NCBI GenBank assembly: GCA_013397695.1
Contig: VYZI01000182.1
Location: 666,924-730,923, forward strand
Length of the DNA stretch: 64,000 bases
From: Centropus unirufus
Taxonomy: Eukaryota > Chordata > Aves > Cuculiformes > Centropidae
Direction: 5' to 3'
Under the pieces are notes generated by a model that was not told the origin of the DNA, did no database searches, and saw only the letters and a program-made list of their open reading frames with translations. The stretch's first letter is position 1. Every line of letters starts with the position of its first letter. Position numbers and translations under genes: made by a program. Positions 50,568 to 62,983 of the stretch are shown here, piece after piece.

Positions 50568-52262
50568 AAAAATCCTTGATGCTCCCTACGCAGCACCAAG
50601 AGAGTCCAGCATACCCTGAGGAGAAGGCACAAGGCTCCAAATAAAGCTCCTTTGTCACTTAAGTTAAACGTTTACAGCTTTAGTTCAAATTCAAATCCTT
50701 GAGACCTCATGGAAACCCCTAAATATTCAGCAATAAATGAGTAAAATAATTCTAAACACTTTAACTAATTCTCCCTAATTTCTTTTATTTTTATTTTCAT
50801 ACTACTTTTTCCTGCCTTTCCTCCAACACATGAAGAAAACGAAAGCACTAAGTCAAAAGCACAGAAACAATTCTATTTCATGATGTTCAAGCCACCACCT
50901 TAATCCTTATAGCCCATGCTGTACTTCAGAACCTCACTTCTCCAGTTTTAGTGGTTTTTCTCCCCACCCCCAGAATTATCTTGTTTAGCTCCATTCTACT
51001 TCTTTCCCTTAACTTTCCTTGCAAAACAAAGTAATCCTTTCATTTCAAACTCATGTCATTATTAAAGCCTCTTATTTTGTGGTAGTGCTGCATCTGTTCC
51101 AGGGCGAGATTCCAGCCTTCTAACTCAAGTTTTATAGCTTGCAGTTTAACCTATCGGATATATTTTGGCTATAACAAAATCTATCTTTGTTTTTCATTCA
51201 CAGGCTGACACGCATCCCTGCCTCCTTACCAGAGGACAAAGTAACTACCAAGCAACACGGTCCCATTGAATTTTGCAGGCCAAGATAAAGGTCAGACTGC
51301 AGAGGATCTCTCTGGTACGGTTCACACCGCTATGACCCCCATCATCAGAGTTCACAACTGAGGAATATTTGTACTAATTAAAGCTGTCACACAGCTTGTT
51401 CCACAAAGCCCTCCTTTTAATGTCTAAGTGGAAGAAAAAGCTTAGTTCAGATCCTGAGTGAGCAACTGTGAGCTTCAGCTCCAGTAAGGTTTAATCCAAG
51501 GACTTGGGGTTGGAACTCAAGAATCAAAACCACTAAAATTAGATGCAGAGACTTGGGGAAGGAAAGAATTCATACCCTATATGAAGATATTCATTGCCTT
51601 TGATTGGTACCATAATTATTCTTCCAATTTCATGTGCAGCAGGCAGCTACCGCTGGCATCAACCCCACCTAAAACATTTCGCTCCTTCAGTGTTTCATGC
51701 CTCCTGTCACTGGGAAGTTATCAACATGCCACCACTGTGCATGATGTGTGTGAATTCATTTGTCCCAGAAGGCAGCTGCTCACTGCTTGACTGCAAAGCA
51801 GAACAACCCCAACCGTACACAGAGCTTTGATCAAACATGAAGAGCCTGTGTTCAACAGCTGTAAAGAGAGGGGAGGAAGAAATAGATAACAGCGCACCAA
51901 TCTCTGCTAGTTAGACTACTAGGCTTCATTTTCACTAGAGCCTTGGGAGGAAAATAAAAAAAAAAAGCTCATTTGGAACCATTTAGTAATTAGAGAACGA
52001 CTATTAACATAAATCAGAAGATTTGTTGTTTTCAATAATGATTTTCCCCTCTTCAGTTGGGCAAAACTCCACCTTCACATCATTCTCTGAGCAGCACAGG
52101 AATCAAACCCATGTATTTACATGGCACCATGAGCAGGCTGACCACTGCAGATTCCTTTTCCACATCCGAGTGCTTTAATACCTGCCACGGCAGGGGGACA
52201 CTGCCGCATGAAATGTATCAGCTGCCCAAATAAATTCATGTTTCTTTTTCTAAGGAGTGGGG
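50568..52262. other. unique stretch
   Basis: AT-rich, with an A run near 51956-51966. No repeat or gene is recognised. Confidence 0.45.
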
Positions 52263-52769
52263 TGTTGTGCTGGCTTTGGCTGGGATAGAGTTAATTTTCC
52301 TCTTAGTAGTTAATACGGGGCTTCGTTTTGGATTTGTGCTGGTACCACAGGGTGTTTGGGCGGCTGCTGAGCACTGCTTACACAAGAGGCAAAGCCTTTT
52401 CTGCTCCTCACCACAACCCAGCAGGCTGAGGGGCCAACAGTTAAGCAATAAAACCAGGGGGGAGGAGGAGTAAAGGCAGGGGATGCTCAGGAGTGATGGC
52501 GCTTTTCTTCCCAAGTAACCATTAACATGAAGAAGCCCTATTTTTCTGGAGATGGCTGCACACCTGCTTGTGTTCAGATGGAGTTAATTCCACTTTTTGC
52601 CTTAATTGCATACACAGTTATTTGCCTTCCCTATTAAACTGTCTTTATCCCAACCCATAAACTTTCTTGGTTTTACCGTTCCGACTCTCCCCTCCGTTCC
52701 ATCAGACACGCGAGGAGTGAACGAGCTGCTCTGCAGAGCTTAGTTGCCTGCTGGGGTTAAACCACAACA
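52263..52769 (+). mobile_element. solo LTR of an avian endogenous retrovirus
   Basis: Starts TGTTGT ('tgttgtgctggctttggctg') and ends ACAACA ('gggttaaaccacaaca'), giving 6-base inverted termini. Internal landmarks include 'gagtgatggcgcttttcttc', the polyadenylation signal ATTAAA at 52633-52638 and 'aactgtctttatcccaaccc'. No gag, pol or env sequence and no second LTR lie nearby, so this is a solo LTR. The flanking bases (GTGGGG left, AGCATG right) show no target-site duplication. Confidence 0.9.
52633..52638 (+). promoter_or_regulatory. LTR polyadenylation signal ATTAAA
   Basis: The variant signal ATTAAA sits within 'ctattaaactgtctttatcc', the expected R/U5 region of this LTR family. Confidence 0.6.
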
Positions 52770-52929
52770 AGCATGAGAGAATATTAATGGAGGCCAGAGG
52801 GAAAAACGAAGTGGAAAGATAGCAGAAACTGCAATACATTTCCCAGCAGTGAAAGAGGCTTCAAAACTCCAGGTTTCTGAAAGGTTATCCATAACACATT
52901 TCTGTGTGCTGCGCAGGTATGTGTACATC

Positions 52930-53092
52930 ACACACAGAATCGTTTGGATGGAAAAGACCTTCAACATTGAGGCCAGCCATACCCACCCACTAACCCAGGT
53001 CCCCCAGCACTTCATCTGCCCGTCTTTTAAAGACCTCCAGGGATGGGGACTCCACCAGATCCCCGGGCAGCCGTTCCAGTGCTTGAGAACTG
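52930..53092 (-). mobile_element. CR1 LINE fragment, group D, 3' end
   Basis: Complemented tail 'acacagaatcgtttggatgg', then 'aggccagccatacccaccca' and 'gacctccagggatggggact', ending about 'ccagtgcttgagaactg'. Confidence 0.9.
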
Positions 53093-53182
53093 CTCCTAAA
53101 CCAGCTTCAGATCTGCTACCACTTGCCAATGGAAACAAATTTTCCTTCTAATGGAAGGAACTCACCATCCTAAATCACAAGT

Positions 53183-53225
53183 TGTCTGTTCCCAGCTCTA
53201 TCTCTGACCAGCTGTGGAGTCTCAT
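53183..53225 (+). mobile_element. possible MIR/CORE-SINE relic
   Basis: 'ctgttcccagctctatctct' followed by 'gaccagctgtggagtctcat' resembles the CORE start 'attcccagctctgccactgaccagctgtgtgacctt'. Only this part is recognisable. Confidence 0.4.
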
Positions 53226-55464
53226 ACGCAGTACTACGGGATGGTAGAGTCCTCATCATCACTCATTTATCCCTTTGACCTATTGATTCTTTAGTTAAAA
53301 GAAGCATCTTGCCTCCACAGACCCTACGGACACGTGCATCCAGCGCGCCGTGCGTTGGGGCCCTCTTGTTTTGTGCTTCTGGGAATGAACATAACACAAC
53401 CATTAAATAGCAGTCAAAGCGAATAGGAGCAGTAATTATACCAGCTAACGGCTGATGGGAGCTGGGCAGTCCACATCAATTATTACGGTTCAGAACATCT
53501 TAACAATATCCTCTTATGAAAAGGCCTATGCAAGGTCAAGTGAAAATGGTAGCATGGTGAGAAGAAACTCGAAGATGAGCACTCAGGGAACCATCAGTTA
53601 CACGGGCAACATCAAGCACTCTGCGGAGAACACAGGGTCCCCAACTGAGTGTTCAACTCTGAAGTGGTCAACCAGGAACATTTGAAACCAATTACTGTTT
53701 TCCTAAGCAATTGTAATGGAACCATTACGCAGGAAAGGAGAGAAAATTAAATGCATTGGAGGAAGCGTGGGAGGACAGCAGCTCACTCAGTGATGATGCA
53801 CTCTGTGTTTTTAATAAATAGCAACAAATTGCATGCATCCAGTTAAGAGTCAAGTAGTGAGGCAAGTACTTGACTTTCCTGAACAGGGTCCAAAAAAACT
53901 ATTCTCATCCTTGTCTTCAAAAAAAAAAAAAAAAAACCAAACCAATTTCATAGAGCACGAAGGTGCCAGGATATTTCTTGTTATCTGACAGATCTCTGAA
54001 AGGGAGCTTGTCATCAGCTCCCAAAATTGAGTCATCAGTAGTGAAACGACGAGCTTAAAATACTTTTCCTATTAGGTGCTGCATGCATGTATGTGACTCT
54101 GAGGTAGGTTTTAATGCATGGTACAAAGGAGTTTTTTTCCTACTCAATGCAGCGGCAAAGTACTGAGTTCTCAGGAGGGATCGATGGACCAGGGCTCCTC
54201 CTGACACTGAATTTAGCATTGTTTTTGGTCTTGTTTTTATTATTATTATACATAACCTTTTCACTCAATCTGACATGAAATAATTCTGACAGGTTTATGA
54301 AAACCTTTTGTTATTCCACTTGACATTTATGAAGGGTAGATGATAAATAAGCAGAGGAATGACATATTTGCCAGAAATCCAGACTCTGGTGAAAGAGTCT
54401 TCTCCCCAGCCTCCTTTTGAAATGAAATCTACCCTCTTCAGTCATTTACATCTCTCTAGGGTAAAATAAAGACAGTTTTTCTGCACTTGAACTATCAGTT
54501 TGATCTTGGTTTTGAATTCCAAATATCATGACTTCTCTGTTTCCATGCTGCCTTATGTAAGTAAAGATTATCTGGTTTAATTAAGTAACAAGACAAAGGG
54601 CAGCAGCAAATTTTAGTGTAGTAAAATCACACTGAAATTTAATGTAGTTTGACACCAGCTCTACCAATTTGAATTGCATATTGCCTGAGCACCTCTTCAC
54701 CAGCCAATAAACTACAGGCACTGCTAAGGAGCCACACAAAAAGCATAATGCTATCTCAACACATACAGAAAGCATGCAATTTATTAGATGACTGTATTAT
54801 TCCACAGGCATATATTATAGTTATATATAGTAAGTCTATTTATAGTACGCCATGCCCTAAATTTGGAACAGAAATAGTAAAATATAATTAAAATAAGACT
54901 AGGCATTATTGAGCACACCAGATACTGTTATTATAAGCCATGCAGCCTCATGCATTGATTCAGTAGGAACCACTGCTTCAGCGTTTGAACTGTCTCAGCT
55001 GAGTATCACAGCCCCACAGACTTAACCCTTCACTGAATGCGGCTTCAACCCCACCACCAGGTTTATTTCCTCCAGAGTCAAAGGCAAATAGGATACCGGG
55101 TGGACTTGAGTCTCATCCCAGCCCAAAGTCACAATGTGATGAAAGTTATTCAGATTGCAGAGCTTCATCGTGTTCCCAGCTGCCCAGATTTGGCAAGTCC
55201 TAGCAAAGGAAGCATTTTCTATCAAAGGATCAAGTTGAATTCTTTTGCTTTTTGGAAAGGAGCCTTAGCGTTTTACACACACTGCCAAGCAGATGCTTTG
55301 TTTCTGCCTGTTATTGTGTTTTGCCACTGCTGCTGAATGACTCCCTTGTCTCAGTGCTCTGCTATTTCTACACTTCAAGATTTTGAAGCTTTGGGAGAGC
55401 AAGGGAAAATAACATTGAGGGACCTCAGCTGGCCAGGGATACAGAGCAGTAAGCATTGTCTTCT
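53226..55464. other. unique stretch
   Basis: Contains a CpG cluster at 53325-53362 ('cagcgcgccgtgcg'), an 18-base A run at 53919-53936 and a (TTA) run near 54239-54250. No CR1 or gene is recognised. Confidence 0.45.
53919..53936 (+). repeat. poly-A homopolymer (18 A)
   Basis: An uninterrupted A run between 'ttgtcttc' and 'ccaaacc'. No element is recognisable upstream, so it is not clearly a retrotransposon tail. Confidence 0.9.
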
Positions 55465-55652
55465 GGGTTCTGCTGCTGACCAGCAGAGTGAGCAGGAGAA
55501 GCTGCTCTCTTTGGGATGCTTTTCTCCTGTGCTTTCTATGAATAATCAGATAAGCCCCACACAACAGGAGCTGTTATTCGGGGGGGGTGTGTGTACAGCA
55601 CCTATCTCTGATCTTGGTCAGCATCAGCAGGCACTACAGTAATAAAGAAACA
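55465..55652 (+). mobile_element. MIR/CORE-SINE relic with tail
   Basis: The head 'cttctgggttctgctgctga' and 'ccagcagagtgagcagg' are followed at 55588-55652 by 'tgtgtacagcacctatctct' and 'caggcactacagtaataaag'. That tail matches the old amniote SINE tail ('gtacagcacctagcacaatgg ... gcactacagtaataca'). Old and partly rearranged; the tail match is stronger than the head. Confidence 0.55.
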
Positions 55653-55715
55653 GTAGGGGATATTCACTTTGGAATCCAGGAATCACTCCATAGGCCCATC
55701 TCCTATGTATTCACT

Positions 55716-55775
55716 TAGGTAAGCCCAGGGTGCAGGACCTGTTTGTTCTCATCCTTGTATACAGAGCACCAAGAA
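55716..55775 (+). mobile_element. second MIR-type tail relic
   Basis: 'ggtaagcccagggtgcagga', 'cctgtttgttctcatccttg' and 'tatacagagcacc' parallel the tail segment 'gtaagctctttggggcagggacc...tttgttct...tgtacagcacc'. With the preceding relic it forms a tandem-like pair of tails. Confidence 0.5.
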
Positions 55776-58616
55776 CCTCCCTGAGCAGTTCCTTCAGTCA
55801 CTGCTCTTTGAGCTGGACCATGGCCTACAGGCCATGCACATAAACCCACACTTTTCTCCGAAGGGGCTGATAGTGGTTAATAAAAGGGGCAAAACCTAGT
55901 TTAAGAAGGGACCCTGCTCTGGTGCAGCATTAGCAAACCCATCTTTGCTCATCATTCCAAAAACAACTGCAAGAGACTTGCAGAATGCTTGGATGGGATC
56001 ACCTTACCACAGGGAAATCTGTTTCAATTCCATTTTAGAGTTCAGGAAAGGGTCTACATGGGAACAGCCACTGCAGCATTAGGTCTCCCCATACTTCAGT
56101 AAGAATTAAAGAGCTGCTATGCAAGGGCCACAGCTGGCCAGACCCCAAAAACATTCATGAACTTTAACCACTGGATGCTCAGGTTGGAGGCTGCTTTATC
56201 TAAGCTGGCTTGCCTGCTGCCAAAACCAGTCATTTCTCAGAATTCGGCTTAAATCACCAGAGAGGTAAGAGGCTTCAGAGATGTCAACCCTCGTGCATCC
56301 GTTCACACCAGCTCTGTGATCAGCAAACAGTGCTACACAGCCCCAGACCCCCGAGGTTGCATTTCACTCTCGGCACAGTTCAGTTTTTGCAAGAGTAACT
56401 GCAGAAAGCAACTAAAAATGGAGAATGCAAAGGAATGTGACATCCATAAATGTCACAAGGCACATGGAGCAGTTGTAGAGTTGTACATTCATCACCAGTT
56501 TCTCCCACAGACTGCATTCTTTTGCAATTAGAGCTGGGCTTTAAGGACAGGATTGCTGAGTTATTTCCTTGGCATTATTGCATTATCTAAAGAATGATAG
56601 AACATTGGAAATCAAAGTGATCTATGCCTGAAAATGGGCAAATTAAAAAGCTTTGCATTGATCAATTTGCGAAAATTGGCTGTGGTAGAAAATGTTTCTG
56701 CTAGGAAAAAAAGAAAAATCCGCCACATTTCATTTTCAGTCCCTTTTATCACAACACAACCCTTACCATTTCTCAGTGAAAATTATTTTGAGGACCTAAA
56801 TTCATAAAAATTTGTATAAAACTGAAGGTTTTGCTTTCAAGTACAAGCATTTTCTTCGGGATAGATGTTCCAGTTTTATTCCAGTCTAATACTGTGACTA
56901 GGCCTAAAAAGGACAAATTAAGTAACAGAGGAGTGATACAGCTGAGCAAACAGGATGAGCTTTGCCATAATGGTATTGGGTTTGAAGGACGCCAAACAAA
57001 TGCACAATTGTGAAACAAACAGACGCTTAGAATTTAATTTGATAAAAAACATAAGAATTATTGATATTTCCTGTACTTACAAGAATCCCAAAATTCTTTC
57101 ACAGACCAGAGATGTTCAAAGATTCATTTTCCCTGAGATGACTGAAAATTTGCTCGCAAAAAAAATCTATCAGTGAGAATCTTAGCCTTGTGCAGGCTTC
57201 AGAACACCATGAGGACAGAGCAATCCCAGGTGTGGCTGCATAAAGCATGAACTCCTCCACAGGTCTTGTACTTTGTTAGGGGATGATGCAGATAGGATGG
57301 CAGCAAGCATAGCACGATGAGATTATTTTCTCTGATAATGTGCTTAAGAATGACAATAATTGAGGCAATTTCAGTGACATGTTAAGGAGCAGAAGGGTTT
57401 ATTTTCTATAATTTAACCATTTGGGTCCTAACCATTAAGAACTAACTCCAATACCTGCATCCTGTAACAGTTCTTAAGTGTAAAATTTTCAACAGTCTCA
57501 AGTAAGTCTGCATAGAGGGTGATGAGCCTTTGTTGTCTGCAATATTAAAATACTAAATACAAAGTCAGAGTAGAACTACTGTTGCCTACAATACTAGAAA
57601 TAATGATTTTTGGTTGTTAGAAATAAAACACTAACCAATATTTAATAGGTACTTGCAGGAAATTTTGACCTTTCCTAACAGGAATTTTCTAGGGACTGAA
57701 TTCTCCAGCTCTAAATAACCCCATGGGTAACACTGCTGCTTTAAAATTGTCCTTACATATGGTCATAAGAGTTTCTTCAGAAGACAAATTTGATATCATT
57801 TTTAATCATACAGAACATCCTGAGGTCATATTATCCTTTGCCGCAGAGACATTTGTCTGTATTTCATATGCAGATGCCAATAACAGAGACTGAAATCATA
57901 TTAAATACTGAGAGACTGTCATAAAAGCACATCCAGCAGATAAAGAAAACCTTTACAAGCAGGGCCACAGACAAAATCTATAACTGGAAACAATCTGATT
58001 TATCCTACACATTCAACACTGAAGGGTGCGCATGCAGATAGCTTTGAAATTATGGCCTTAGACAGCAAATTTCTTTTTGTTGTTATTTGTTTTAAAGAAA
58101 GTTGGGAATGTATGAGATTAATCAAAGCCCCGGGTGCTTCATTTGGGCATTGCTTTGACTATCAAAACTTTTCACACAGCTCATAGTAATTTTGACCTCA
58201 CAAGCCATAACACCAGTCCTTAAACACCAATCCCATTGTGGAAAATGCGACAGAAAATGCTCACAAATCCCTGACATGAAGGCCAGGAAAGGCAGCTCTG
58301 GACACACATGAACAAGGCTATGGATGGTGCATCCAACACAGATGTTACTGCTCTAGACCACACTGCAGCTCTCCCAGAAATCAGCATAAATGAGGGGCTC
58401 CTGACACAAAGGACTCTGTATTTGACAGCCTATGGCACTCAACCTACACTGTCCAAGAGAGAAAAATTAGAGCAAATATTTAAACTGCTATTGATGAAAA
58501 AAACCAAGCAACATGAATCCCATTATCATCACGCAATCACATGTATACAGTAGGGTGTTTGTGTTCTCAGGCTGGCATGTTACTGAACTCAAGAGCAAAG
58601 AAGCTCTTAGGATGGA
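55776..58616. other. unique, repeat-free stretch
   Basis: No CR1 for 2.8 kb. AT-rich, with short frames only. No gene, RNA gene or tandem array is recognised. Confidence 0.5.
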
Positions 58617-58896
58617 GTCATTGAATCATCAAGGTTGGAAATAACCTCTAGGGTTATCCAGGCAAACCCCATCATGCCTACTAAACAACGTCTCAAAGTG
58701 CCACATCTGCACATTCTTTTGAACCCCTCAAGGGATGGAGACTCCAACACTGCTCTGGGCACCCTGGTCTAATGCTTCACCACTCTTTTGGCAAAGACAT
58801 TTTCCCCAATATCTAATTTAACCCTCTCCTGGGGCAATTTGAGGCCATTTCCTCTCATCCTGTCCCTTGTTGCTTGGGAGAAGAGACCAACACACA
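58617..58896 (-). mobile_element. CR1 LINE fragment, group C, 3' end
   Basis: Complemented tail 'gtcattgaatcatcaaggtt', then 'cctactaaacaacgtctcaa', 'ttttgaacccctcaagggat' and 'cctctcatcctgtcccttgt'. It lies tail-to-head against the plus-strand group C copy at 59345. Confidence 0.93.
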
Positions 58897-59344
58897 GCAA
58901 TTCAGAGCAAGGGAATTTTCCCTTTTGCTTAACAGCCATTGGTTGGCTTCCCATTAGATGGGTCAAAATGACCTGAGAGGTACACTCAAGTGCACTGAAG
59001 CAATATTGAAATAATATTCCAAGTTTACTAAATGATTAAAAAAAAAAAAAATAAAGAGAAGAGAAATTCACTTGGCAGATTGAGAAGTCAGAAACAATCA
59101 GTTCCAGAACAGTAAAGCACCAAATGAACATAGCTGGGTTGTCATGGAGCTGAAGGCCATGACCACCTAGAGGTGTGAAGATTTGCAGATCTGGCATCAC
59201 ATGTACAGATTATACTCAGATTCACTGCCTATTGGGTTTTACAGATGGCAAATTGTTATTTTTAATAAAGCACAGGAGTTCTAAAAAAACAAAAAACACA
59301 TCAAAAGACTCTTAAGTTATATTTCTATGCAAGTCTTATATGGT
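58897..59344. other. spacer between inverted group C copies
   Basis: Contains a 14-base A run at 59038-59051 and AT-rich DNA. No gene or repeat is recognised. Confidence 0.5.
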
Positions 59345-59757
59345 GCGGCTCAGGGAACTGGGATTGTAGAGCCTGGAGAAGCAGGTGAGGGAACTGGGTC
59401 CGTTTGGCCTGGAGGAGGCTGAGGGAAGACCTCTCTGCAGCTCCATGAAAGCAGGTTGTGGTGAGGTGTGTGTCAGCCTCTTCTCCCAAGAAACAAGGGA
59501 CAGGATGAGACAAAATGGCCTCAAGTTGTGTCAGAGAAGATTTAGATTGGGTATTAGGGAAATTGTCTTTTCTGAGAGTGATGAAGCATTGGAACAGGCT
59601 CCCAGGGCAGGGGTGGAGTCTCCGTTTCTGGAGGGGTTCAAGAAACATACAGACACGGCACATCAGAACATGGTTTACTAAGCATGTTGATATTGTTTTG
59701 AAGGTTGAATTTGATCTTAAAGGTCTTTTCCAACCTTGATGATTCTAGGATTCTATG
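59345..59757 (+). mobile_element. CR1 LINE fragment, group C, with internal duplication
   Basis: Runs from 'cggctcagggaactgggatt' through 'gggtattagggaaattgtct' and 'aacatggtttactaagcat' to the tail 'gatgattctaggattctatg'. The segment 'agggaactggg' occurs twice, 36 bases apart (59352 and 59388). This suggests a 12-codon tandem duplication in the ORF2 end. Confidence 0.94.
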
Positions 59758-60716
59758 TATTTCTGCTCAGTTCTAATCATGGTACCTAATACTCCATTAT
59801 ATGGGTTCACAACTCTTACATTATTCTTCTGAAGGGGAAGAGTTCTCTCATGCTACCCCAAAAAAGCCGATATCAACTTTAAAGTGTTTGGCTCCAACCA
59901 GAAAGATTCGTTATTTGCATCATAATGAGAAGGAAGGTTACATGGGAGAACGACTGATGGTAAACAGCCTCCAACGAGATGATGTATATTCCTGAATGAG
60001 TGGCTTTTCTTCCTCTTCCACCGGCCTGGGAGATGACTCATTAATCCAGTATTTTGTGTTCTGTCCTAAGTAGCCCTGCTGTATATTTCTTCTGTGTTTT
60101 TAAACTGTCAGTTCCATGTACAAAGCCATTCAGAAAGCTCTGAGGACAGCTGCTAATTATCTCTGAGAACAAACAATAGTCTTCAGCTGGAGCGGCTAAA
60201 TGGGAAAGCCTTTGTTATTTTTAGTACAAAGTCTCTACTGCTTTTCAACATGTTTTTAAATATTGCTTTGTTCTGAATATTGAATTGGTGGAGCCTGTAA
60301 TAAAACCCACTCAGCTGGGAATCAGGCCCAAGCCTGCTTGGCGCTGCCATTCACCTGTGATATTTCATGTCCAGCTGCGAGCCCATGCATAAATAAATCC
60401 ACTTGGATGCATAAAATTCTAAGATTGGAGTCCTAAAAGGTGGAGAGGAAGCTCTTAAACTCAATTAAAAGTAATAAGAAAATAACAGATACACTTGCTG
60501 GTCCTTTACACTTTGGACTTCTCAAAACTTAAGTAGCTGAAAAACCTACCCTGCTGCTCATCTTAAGAATATCGTAACACCACGGGGTCAAGCCAGATGA
60601 CAAATGAAGTGTTAATTAGAAATGGATTACTAAAAACAGTTTTTAAAAAAGAAATTAATGTCAAGCCCATCAACCTCAGTGTATGAAGTAAAACCTAATG
60701 CAAAGCACATTAACAG
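59758..60716. other. unique stretch with enhancer-like block
   Basis: Bases 60255-60425 have balanced composition ('ttggcgctgccattcacctg', 'ccatgcataaataaatcc') and no repeat similarity. This is a candidate conserved non-coding element. No gene is recognised. Confidence 0.35.
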
Positions 60717-61119
60717 TCACAGACTCAGAGAACCGCTTGGTTGGAAAATACCTTTGAGATCATGAGTCCAACCGTATCTGCCCACTATTAAACCATCCCG
60801 GAGAACCTCATCTGCCTGGCTTTAAAACAATGAGAGAGATGGAAACTCCACCCCTGCCCTGGGCAGCTGTTCCAGTGCCTGAGAACCCATCCACTAACAA
60901 AATATTTCCTGATGCCCAATCTGACCCTACCCAGGCCTACCTTGAGGCCATCACCTCTTATCCCATCGCTGGCGCGTGGGAGAAGAACCCAGCACCCACC
61001 TCACCACAACATCCTCTCAGGAGCTGCAGAGAGCAATGAGGTCTCCCCTCAGCCTCCTCTTCTCCATACTGAGCAGCCCCAGGGCCCTCAGCTGTTCCTC
61101 AGAACATTTCTGCTCCAGT
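60717..61119 (-). mobile_element. CR1 LINE fragment, group D, with ORF2 end
   Basis: Complemented tail 'tcacagactcagagaaccgc', then 'gtccaaccgtatctgcccac', 'gaggccatcacctcttatcc' and 'agcctcctcttctccatact'. Longer than the group D copy at 52930. Confidence 0.94.
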
Positions 61120-61888
61120 CATAATAAGCTAAAAGGACGCAATTGTTAGGTACAATTTAGTGAGCCCAGATTACTTCCTAGTTCAATGTAACCTCAAGAA
61201 ATTCAGATCTCTTAACCTTAAATTAAACAGAATTTCTTTTTCAATTACCTCATGCAACATCCAGCAGAATAAAAATTTCAGCAATGAGCAGTAATAGCAT
61301 TTGACAAACTGGGTAAGCATTTCTTATCCTTAAAATGTCTCTATTCACGTGGAAACTCTCCTAACTCATGTAGGAAGTGACACAGGTGATGAGACCACAG
61401 GGCTCACTGTAGCATCTCTAACAAGGGCCAAAGCAAAGTTTCTTAGTCAAATTTATAACCACTTTATGGAAGAATTCACAGCACAAAAGGTTACACTGAC
61501 ACAAACCCCACAAAGAGAACAAAGCTCTGCTGCAACAGGAAAGTTTGAAACCTACTGGCCTGGAAATGTCTTTAAAACAAAAACTGAAGGTTCAAAGGCT
61601 TTACATTAGCGATGATAATGGCTGGTGTGGGTTTGCATCATTCAAAACCCTTCTCTTCGGGACCACACATCCATTTCACAGCTCTGTTGGGATCACAGAC
61701 ATTTCCCACCAAAGCCAGTGAAACAGTCACCATCACTTTGCTTTAGATCTGTGATTTCATCCAATTCATTATAGAGACCGTATCCTGCTTTTTTCTTTCT
61801 TTCCATTTACACGTTAATGACTCCACACAAGCAACCTACAGTTTAGAAACCTGGAGCCTGACAATATTTGACAGACATTTACCAAATA
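61120..61888. other. unique stretch
   Basis: The frame at 61349-61609 (86 codons) has no domain. No repeat is recognised. Confidence 0.45.
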
Positions 61889-62247
61889 GAATAGAATGGT
61901 TTGGCTTGGAAGGAACCTCAAAGCCCACCCAGTTCCAACCCTTGCCATGGGCAGAGACACTTCCCACTGGACCAGGGGGCTCCAAGCCCCATCCAACCTG
62001 GCCTTCAACACCTCCAGGGATGGGGCAGCCACCACTGCTCTGGGAAACCTGGGCCAGGGCCTCCCTACCTTCAAAAGAAAATATTTCTTTCCAAGATCTC
62101 ATCTCAATCTCCCCTCTTGCAGCTCAAAACCCTTTCCCCTCACCCTGTCCCTTCCCTCCCTGATCAAGAGCCACTCCCCAACTTTCCTGGATTCCTTTTC
62201 AGCACTTGAAGCTGCTCTAAGGTCTCCCCAGAGCCTTCTCTTCTCCA
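61889..62247 (-). mobile_element. CR1 LINE fragment, group A, with ORF2 end
   Basis: Complemented tail 'gaatagaatggtttggcttg', then 'ccaagccccatccaacctgg', 'ccactgctctgggaaacctg' and 'tgaagctgctctaaggtctc'. Well preserved. Confidence 0.95.
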
Positions 62248-62859
62248 TGTCATTGATAACTATGCATTAGAAGAATGCACACCTAGAAACCTCCATACAG
62301 GTTCAGTCAGCTCTTTGCTCTTTCACCAAAGAATTTCTGGGAACTCTTTTCTTCCAGTAGCTCCTGTTGCTTTTACCAAAACATCTGTAATTCACAGAAT
62401 TTGTCACCTTACAAAAAACCCTTGCCAGGAGACTCAAATATTGTAATTCTCTGTCACTACCTTAGACAAGACGTACTCATAGATAAACATAAAGACAAAG
62501 TCAGTGCCCTATCAAACATCAGCGCTCTGAGGCTGAACGTGAACTCTGTGTCCTACCCTCGGGCAGCAGAGTGTCAGGCAGTGCACCTCAAACAGCAGAG
62601 CGAGAAATCACACACAGCTCAAATAGCACCTTCGCAACAAATCCTCTGCACCAATTCACTACCCCTGTCCTGTGGGCCCAAGCTATTTTTGATAGACAAC
62701 ATAAAAAATGGAAGTCCTCCTCCTGCTTGTAGACATTCAGTTGTTCCATGCAAATAACCCTTCCTCTGCATCCCATGACTTTCATCTCCATCTGCCTCAC
62801 ACTTGGGCTTTTTTTATCTGGTCCCGACTTGAAATGGTGAGAAGTAAACAAAAGATTCT
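62248..62859. other. unique stretch
   Basis: The frame at 62401-62757 (118 codons) has no domain. No repeat is recognised. Confidence 0.45.
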
Positions 62860-62983
62860 AGAATCATAGAATGGTTTGGGTTGGAAGGGACCGCAAAACC
62901 CATCCAATTCCACCCCCTTCCATGGGCAGAGACACCTCCCACTGGATCAGGGGGCTCCAAGCCCCATCCAACCTGACCTTGAA
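62860..62983 (-). mobile_element. CR1 LINE fragment, group A, short 3' end
   Basis: Complemented tail 'agaatcatagaatggtttgg', then 'cacctcccactggatcaggg' and 'ccatccaacctgaccttga'. The tail is intact and very close to consensus. Confidence 0.95.
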
